This document shows positions 57,357 to 64,000 of a stretch of DNA of 64,000 bases, piece by piece. The notes under the pieces are model-generated. The model was given only the letters and a program-made list of their open reading frames with translations, ran no database searches and was not told the origin of the DNA. Position numbers and translations under genes: made by a program. The first letter of the stretch is position 1. Each line of letters starts with the position of its first letter. Source of the DNA: Gymnothorax reevesii (Eukaryota; Chordata; Actinopteri; Anguilliformes; Muraenidae); assembly GCA_029721435.1 (NCBI GenBank), contig CM056573.1, positions 71,242,001-71,306,000 on the forward strand, given 5' to 3'.

Positions 57357-59243
57357 TATTACAAAGAGTGGTGCATTTTTGTCGATAAAGAGGATGCAGT
57401 CATATTTCCACGTCATCCATGCCATGATGAAGGGAGACGCAGTAGCGCAGTGGAGAGCATGGGCTTGACTTGGGATGGAAAGATTCTGTGTTCAAGTCCT
57501 TGCCTTAGCCTGTGCAAAGTGTTCTCAGGCAAAACTCTTCACTTCCACACTGCCTCACTCTACCCAGGTGTACAAATGGGTCCCAGCAAAATTGTCAGGG
57601 AAACTTGACTGAGAGCAGTGGGAGAACCCGAGTTGGACTAGTGTCCCATCGAGGGGGTTTAGCAATACTCCTATTTGCTTCATGTCACAGAAACCAGGGT
57701 TAAACACAGGCCTGGTGGGCCTCCAGGCATGACCTCCACGCCTGGTTAGAAATAGTCTTTATTCCGTCTGAGCAGCTGCTCATTTTGAAAACAAGAAGGG
57801 CACTTGGTAGAGCTCATACCTCCGCCAAGCCCACATGTAAGTATTATTGGTTCTGGATCCAGGAGAGTATCATCCAGACCAACAACAGCTGTGATTAGTT
57901 CCTCTTTTAGGGCAGATTCTATTCAGTGCTGAAATTTTCTGAAAATCTGTTCATTACATAAGGACATACCGAATTGTTCCGAATATAAGACGATTCTGGA
58001 TATGAGACTACTCCCCTTTCTCAAGTCATATTTTGGAAAAAATAGGGTTTTGATGACAAAATCTTGTTTTAGTCACGAAAGAATAATAATCATCGCAAAA
58101 ATTTCTTTGAAAATACTGATAAAACAAACTGAAAGAAAAACCAATATAAAAGATTGCAGGCTGTTGTTTTGCGCCATCTATTGTTGTGAACATGTATTGA
58201 GTATAGACTATAAAACGCACACACAGGATGACTGTTATTGTTAGAAGTCTAGTCCACGGAAAATACGATGACCCCATTTCTCCGCTGTGACGTGTCTTTA
58301 ATGGAACGGCGGAGGCGTCAAAGATTAAACAGGGTCACTTGAGCAAAAGGAGAGGAAATCGTAAACATGCCCGATGGACGAGAGATGCTAATTTACTGAG
58401 ATTCCGCAGAAAAGTCACTGTTATGTCAAAGACGCAGATTGCATCGTATGCCTGTTCCGTGGATATGTAAAAAGCACCGTTGCCATAAACATATCTCCCC
58501 AGCGGGCCACAGTACGAAGTAGATTCCCAGTCCGTCGTGGAAACATATACTGGTGTACGTGCGATTAGGTCGTGATTGTTTTTAAATTTCATTTGATTTC
58601 ATTTGACACACTCTTTTTACTTGAACAAAAGATTGACCGCGATTCCGTACCATGCTTTCTGTTAACGTTCTGACAAAATGTGGCAGCCCTCCATGCTTAG
58701 GGTCGGGCGTGTAAAGTCACCGAACAGGCCTTGTGGTGACGTGTCTTAAATGGAACACTAGAGGCGTCATAAATCAGACCGGGTCACTTGAGCAGAAGAA
58801 AACAAAGGAGTAAACAAGCCCGATGGATGAGAGGTTCGAATTCTCTTGGATTCTGCTGAGAAGTCGCTTTGACGTCAAAGAGCCAGAGTGCATCGAATGT
58901 TCATTTTGTTGCTATAACAACAGCACCGTTGCTATAAACAACTCTGCCCAGCGAGCCGACGGAAGAATGCTGATTCTCAGTCCGTGTCCAATGCTCATGG
59001 AAAGATGTCCAGGAGTACATGCGATTTGGCAGTGATTTTATTTTTATGAAATTAGATTTTAATTGACTCACTCTTTGTTTAAACAAAAAAAAAATGACCG
59101 CGATTCAGTAGCATGCTTTCTGTTTACGTATTGACAAAATGTGCCTGCCCTCCACTTAGCCGTCGGGCTTGTCTTGTGACCAAACAGGCTCTGCTGTGAC
59201 GTGACTTAAATGGATCAGCGGAGGTTTCAAATTCTCCGGCAGC

Positions 59244-59682
59244 TACAGGTCTCAAAAAAGTTGGGACACTTGTAAAAAAGGGGCTTTAAAAGCATTGAAT
59301 TTCTAAGAGAATCAGCTGAAAGAACATTTAGCAAGTAATTAAGTTAACTGTCATCTGCTGCGCAACATGATGACTTATAAAAGGGTTGTCATTGAGAGGC
59401 TGAGTTTCTCAGAAGTAAAGATGGCCAGAGGCTCTCCCACCTGTGAAGGCTTGCATAAAAAAGATGTTGAATAATTTAAAAACACTGCTCCTCGGCGTAA
59501 AATTGCAAAGGCATTGAAGGTCTCATCATCTTCAGTACATGACATCATCAAAAGATTCAGAGTAACTGGAAAAATCTCTGCCTGTAAGGGACTAGGCCGA
59601 GACCTTTACTGGATGCCCTTTATCTTTGGACCCTCAGATGCCACTGCATCACTCACCGGCATAATTCTTGGGATTCTGCAAT
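59244..59682 (+). pseudogene. Tc1-like remnant of unit 19, retaining RRKIAK
   Basis: From the ATG at 59421 the frame reads MARGSPTCEGLHKKDVE, then TAA (GAATAATTT), and continues FKNTAPRRKIAKALK and onward. Here CGGCGTAAAATT keeps the Lys codon that is TAA in most units, and the break lies elsewhere. Unit 20 (from 62431, ATG 62608) has the same arrangement. These copies preserve the older sequence at that codon. Confidence 0.7.
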
Positions 59683-59938
59683 GATAGAGAAAGAAAAAAC
59701 ATCACTGATTATACCTAGAACTGCCACAAGGTCATTCTGACCTCCATTAGTCCCAGTGCAAAAGAATATAAATGGACGATATAGGGGCTGACTACGGAGC
59801 TAGTCAGATTGGCAGCTCAAAGCACTTGACAGTAGCCTAATACCTCACGTATGCCCATTTATGCAACACATTCATACACTGACGGCTACGCAAGGCAGTC
59901 AACTGCATCTTGGTTGACTGCATTTTGTTACTTTTTGA

Positions 59939-60343
59939 ATGGTGTGCAGGCGCATATATAAGCCAGTTGCTGTCATGACGTCAGAATCAATTTGTTCTCC
60001 CATTTTGCAGGTAGAAATTGTGATTGTCACAGAGCTGTTCTTCTATTCATTAAGTTTATTTAGTAAGCTGGTTAGGATACCAGAAAAAGAAATTAATCAG
60101 AGGAAATGGATGAATGTAAGTCAGGCTTTGACAAAGCTTCAGGACATGAGTTCTTGTGAGTCAGATGGAGAAGAAATATCAGGGCTCAGTGATGCTTCTA
60201 GGTCTAGTGAATCCGACTCCGATTTTGAAACTGAATGCGATCGTGAGCCACACGGTAAAGGTATCACAGCTGCTGGGCAAACTAAGCCTTTGATGCCAGG
60301 AAGGTCACCAAAACTGGATATTTATTCACGTCATAATGCTTAG
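59939..60343 (+). CDS. Acidic frame, unit 19
   Basis: 134 codons with private changes FFYSLSLF and QALTKLQ. Confidence 0.27.
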   Translation: MVCRRIYKPVAVMTSESICSPILQVEIVIVTELFFYSLSLFSKLVRIPEKEINQRKWMNVSQALTKLQDMSSCESDGEEISGLSDASRSSESDSDFETECDREPHGKGITAAGQTKPLMPGRSPKLDIYSRHNA

Positions 60344-60543
60344 GTTTCACAGCATAATTTCAAGTCCAAATACTTTGAAACATTTAAAATTAGCCACAAT
60401 AGCCAACAAATTGATGCTTTAAAGCTCTGACCTCTATACTATTTAATCAATGAAGAATCTTAGCAAAACACCATTTATTGTCCTCTGAATTCTGAAAGTA
60501 CTTTGAAATGCTTTCACTGAGGCAACACCTCACAGCTTAAAAG

Positions 60544-63500
60544 TATTACAAAGAGTGGTATATTTTTGTCGATAAAGAGGATGCAGTCATATTTCCACGT
60601 CATCCATGCCATGATGAAGGGAGACGCAGTAGCGCAGTGGAGAGCATGGGCTTGACTTGGGATGGAAAGATTCTGTGTTCAAGTCCATGCCTTAGCCTGT
60701 GCAAAGTGTTCTCAGGCAAAACTCTTCACTTCCACACTGCCTCACTCTACCCAGGTGTACAAATGGGTCCCAGCAAAATTGTCAGGGAAACTTGACTGAG
60801 AGCAGTGGGAGAACCCGAGTTGGACTAGTGTCCCATCGAGGGGGTTTAGCAATACTCCTATTTGCTTCATGTCACAGAAACCAGGGTTAAACACAGGCCT
60901 GGTGGGCCTCCAGGCATGACCTCCACGCCTGGTTAGAAATAGTCTTTATTCCGTCTGAGCAGCTGCTCATTTTGAAAACAAGATGGGCACTTGGTAGAGC
61001 TCATACCTCCGCCAAGCCCACATGTAAGTATTATTGGTTCTGGATCCAGGAGAGTATCATCCAGACCAACAACAGCTGTGATTAGTTCCTCTTTTAGGGC
61101 AGATTCTATTCAGTGCTGAAATTTTCTGAAAATCTGTTCATTACATAAGGACATACCGAATCGTTCCGAATATAAGACGATTCTGGATATGAGACTACTC
61201 CCCTTTCTCAAGTCATATTTTGGAAAAAATAGGGTTTTGATGACAAAATCTTGTTTTAGTCACTAAAGAATAATAATCATCGCAAAAATTTCTTTGAAAA
61301 TACTGATAAAACAAACTGAAAGAAAAACCAATATAAAATATTGCAGGCTGTTGTTTTGCGCCATCTATTGTTGTGAACATGTATTGAGTATAGACTATAA
61401 AACGCACGCACAGGATGACTGTTATTGTTAGAAGCCTAGTCCACGGAAAATACGACGACCACATTTCTCCGCTGTGACGTGTCTTTAATGGAACGGCGGA
61501 GGCGTCAAAGATTAAACAGGGTCATTTGAGCAAAAGGAGAGGAAATCGTAAACATGCCCGATGGACGAGAGATGCTAATTTACTGAGATTCCGCAGAAAA
61601 GTCACTGTTATGTCAAAGACGCAGATTGCATCGTATGCCTGTTCCGTGGATAAGTAAAAAGCACCGTTGCCATAAACATATCTCCCCAGCGGGCCACAGT
61701 ACGAAGTAGATTCCCAGTCCGTCGTGGAAACATATACTGGTGTACGTGCGATTAGGTAGTGATTGTTTTTAAATTTCATTTGATTTCATTTGACACACTC
61801 TTTTTACTTGAACAAAAGATTGACCGCGATTCCGTGCCATGCTTTCTGTTAACGTTCTGACAAAATGTGGCAGCCCTCCATGCTTAGGGTCGGGCGTGTA
61901 AAGTCACCGAACAGGCCTTGTGGTGACGTGTCTTAAATGGAACACTCGAGGCGTCATAAATCAGACCGGGTCACTTGAGCAGAAGAAAACAAAGGAGTAA
62001 ACAAGCCCGATGGATGAGAGGTTCGAATTCTCTTGGATTCTGCTGAGAAGTCGCTTTGACGTCAAAGAGCCAGAGTGCATCGAATGTTCATTTTGTTGCT
62101 ATAACAACAGCACCGTTGCTATAAACAACTCTGCCCAGCGAGCCGACGGAAGAATGCTGATTCTCAGTCCGTGTCCAATGCTCATGGAAAGATGTCCAGG
62201 AGTACATGCGATTTGGCAGTGATTTTATTTTTATGAAATTAGATTTTAATTGACTCACTCTTTGTTTAAACAAAAAAAAAATGACCGCGATTCAGTAGCA
62301 TGCTTTCTGTTTACGTATTGACAAAATGTGCCTGCCCTCCACTTAGCCGTCGGGCTTGTCTTGTGACCAAACAGGCTCTGCTGTGACGTGACTTAAATGG
62401 ATCAGCGGAGGTTTCAAATTCTCCGGCAGCTACAGGTCTCAAAAAAGTTGGGACACTTGTAAAAAAGGGGCTTTAAAAGCATTGAATTTCTAAGAGAATC
62501 AGCTGAAAGAACATTTAGCAAGTAATTAAGTTAACTGTCATCTGCTGCGCAACATGATGACTTATAAAAGGGTTGTCATTGAGAGGCTGAGTTTCTCAGA
62601 AGTAAAGATGGCCAGAGGCTCTCCCACCTGTGAAGGCTTGCATAAAAAAGATGTTGAATAATTTAAAAACACTGCTCCTCGGCGTAAAATTGCAAAGGCA
62701 TTGAAGGTCTCATCATCTTCAGTACATGACATCATCAAAAGATTCAGAGTAACTGGAAAAATCTCTGCCTGTAAGGGACTAGGCCGAGACCTTTACTGGA
62801 TGCCCTTTATCTTTGGACCCTCAGATGCCACTGCATCACTCACCGGCATAATTCTTGGGATTCTGCAATGATAGAGAAAGAAAAAACATCACTGATTATA
62901 CCTAGAACTGCCACAAGGTCATTCTGACCTCCATTAGTCCCAGTGCAAAAGAATGTAAATGGACGATATAGGGGCTGACTACGGAGCTAGTCAGATTGGC
63001 AGCTCAAAGCACTTGACAGTAGCCTAATACCTCACGTATGCCCATTTATGCAACACATTCATACACTGACGGCTACGCAAGGCAGTCAACTGCATCTTGG
63101 TTGACTGCATTTTGTTACTTTTTGAATGGTGTGCAGGCGCATATATAAGCCAGTTGCTGTCATGAGGTCAGAATCAATTTGTTCTCCCATTTTGCAGGTA
63201 GAAATTGTGATTGTCACAGAGCTGTTCTTCTATTCATTTAGTTTATTTAGTAAGCTGGTTAGGATACCAGAAAAAGAAATTAATCAGAGGAAATGGATGA
63301 ATGTAAGTCAGGCTTTGGCAAAGCTTCAGGACATGAGTTCTTGTGAGTCAGATGGAGAAGAAATATCAGGGCTCAGTGATGCTTCTAGGTCTAGTGAATC
63401 CGACTCCGATTTTGAAACTGAATGCGATCATGAGCCACACGGTAAAGGTATCACAGCTTCTGGGCAAACTAAGCCTTTGATGCCAGGAAGGTCACCAAAA

Positions 63501-63730
63501 CTGGATATTTATTCACGTCATAATGCTTAGGTTTCACAGCATAATTTCAAGTCCAAATACTTTGAAACATTTAAAATTAGCCACAATAGCCAACAAATTG
63601 ATGCTTTAAAGCTCTGACCTCTATACTATTTAATCAATGAAGAATCTTAGCAAAACACCATTTATTGTCCTCTGAATTCTGAAAGTACTTTGAAATGCTT
63701 TCACTGAGGCAACACCTCACAGCTTAAAAG
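60544..63730 (+). repeat. Array unit 20
   Basis: Length is 3187 bp. The ERE-type palindrome is at 62916-62930 and the Tc1-like remnant starts at 62431. The first half is of the unit 16/18 type, the second half of the unit 19 type. The acidic frame has TGAGGTCA, GATCATGAG and GCTTCTGGG, the combination of unit 2, although this unit keeps the 15-bp duplication that unit 2 lacks. Confidence 0.97.
63126..63530 (+). CDS. Acidic frame, unit 20
   Basis: 134 codons with MRSES, DHEP and TASGQ, the same protein as the 134-codon frame of unit 2. Confidence 0.27.
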   Translation: MVCRRIYKPVAVMRSESICSPILQVEIVIVTELFFYSFSLFSKLVRIPEKEINQRKWMNVSQALAKLQDMSSCESDGEEISGLSDASRSSESDSDFETECDHEPHGKGITASGQTKPLMPGRSPKLDIYSRHNA

Positions 63731-64000
63731 TATTACAAAGAGTGGTATATTTTTGTCGATAAAGAGGATGCAGTCATATTTCCACGTCATCCATGCCATG
63801 ATGAAGGGAGACGCAGTAGCGCAGTGGAGAGCATGGGCTTGACTTGGGATGGAAAGATTCTGTGTTCAAGTCCATGCCTTAGCCTGTGCAAAGTGTTCTC
63901 AGGCAAAACTCTTCACTTCCACACTGCCTCACTCTACCCAGGTGTACAAATGGGTCCCAGCAAAATTGTCAGGGAAACTTGACTGAGAGCAGTGGGAGAA
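63731..64000 (+). repeat. Array unit 21, partial (first 270 bp)
   Basis: The window ends inside the SINE-like module of this unit. It shares GTGGTATATTTTTG and AAGTCCATGCC with unit 20 and no other unit, so the array appears to continue with a unit 20-like copy. The tRNA-like head is at 63806-63880. Confidence 0.96.

Larger units (their letters stand above)
57357..60543 (+). repeat. Array unit 19
   Basis: Length is 3187 bp. The ERE-type palindrome is at 59729-59743 and the Tc1-like remnant starts at 59244. The first 0.9 kb is unit 17-like (GTCACGAAAG), then unit 13-like (GAAGTCTAGTCC, AAGATTAAACAGG), and from subrepeat B onward it is almost identical to unit 20 (CCCAGCGAGCC, AAAAAAGGGG, GAATAATTTAAAAAC, GGCGTAAAATTG). 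Confidence 0.97.
1..64000 (+). repeat. Macrosatellite array, about 3.18-kb unit, 20 complete copies plus a partial copy
   Basis: The motif TATTACAAAGAGTGG recurs at 1, 3178, 6355, 9548, 12728, 15921 (AAAGTGG), 19108, 22295, 25485, 28667, 31857, 35045 (CATTAC), 38236, 41425, 44612 (CATTAC), 47800, 50985, 54172, 57357, 60544 and 63731. Spacing is 3177 to 3193 bp. Every unit has the same modules in the same order and strand, and no non-repeat DNA separates them. Differences between units are single bases, short indels and an A-tract. The phase is arbitrary because neither array edge is in the window. Composition points to vertebrate, probably teleost, DNA. The size and one-frame-per-unit layout resemble macrosatellites such as human D4Z4, but no sequence relation is claimed. 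Confidence 0.98.

Noticed and set aside
1..64000. CRISPR array or prokaryotic sequence
   Set aside because: The repeat unit is over 3 kb with no spacers, there are no operons or ribosome-binding sites, and the mobile-element relics are eukaryotic.
1..64000. rDNA or 5S array
   Set aside because: No conserved 18S, 28S, 5.8S or 5S stretches are recognisable in the unit.
1..64000. Centromeric satellite with CENP-B box
   Set aside because: I saw no match to the CENP-B box core arrangement, and the period is far from nucleosomal length. A centromeric location is still possible but unsupported.

Overview
The whole 64 kb window is one head-to-tail tandem array of a long repeat unit of about 3.18 kb, a macrosatellite. 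Twenty complete units (3177 to 3193 bp) and the first 270 bp of a twenty-first are present. All lie in the same orientation with no unrelated sequence between them, and the array runs off both ends. I see no conventional multi-exon gene, rRNA gene, functional tRNA gene or CRISPR. The many short reading frames recur once per unit because the unit recurs.

The unit looks like vertebrate DNA, most likely from a teleost fish. It contains a fragment of a Tc1-like DNA transposon whose end (TA-CAGG, then CAAAAAAGTTGGGACAC) and N-terminal transposase reading resemble an element I recall from many fish genomes. It also contains a tRNA-derived SINE-like module with pol III A and B boxes. This placement rests on recalled families and was not searched.

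Each unit has the same order of modules, given here as offsets in unit 1. (1) 1-75: flank with an AATAAA in units 1-6. (2) 76-394: tRNA-derived SINE-like module. (3) 442-607: relic of another interspersed repeat. (4) 623-915: module bounded by short direct repeats. (5) 930-1892: nested tandem of about 450-465 bp subrepeats, A, B and a truncated C. (6) 1893-2330: Tc1-like transposon remnant interrupting subrepeat C. (7) 2331-2572: unrecognised stretch holding a perfect 15-bp palindrome of the estrogen-response-element type, AGGTCA-TTC-TGACCT. (8) 2573-2977: TATATAA motif, a CRE-like site in most units, and a reading frame ending in a Ser/Asp/Glu-rich 77-residue segment. (9) 2978-3177: AT-rich 3' flank.

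The units differ by point changes, a homopolymer, a 15-bp duplication and a 3-bp in-frame deletion. These variants are mosaic. Units 15/16, 17/18 and 19/20 form an emerging dimeric higher-order repeat (offset about 6372 bp). Units 11/12 and 14/15 share a tract at three-unit offset (9567-9568 bp). Units 1/2 and 6/7 are adjacent near-duplicates. This is the pattern expected from unequal crossing-over and gene conversion.

The observation most worth testing is that one unit repeats, about every 3.18 kb, a palindromic ERE-type site, a 14-bp palindrome with a CRE core, a TATA-type motif and a small acidic reading frame. That would make the array a dense platform for nuclear-receptor and CREB/ATF binding and possibly for transcription. 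Binding and expression are inference; only the motifs and their repetition are visible.
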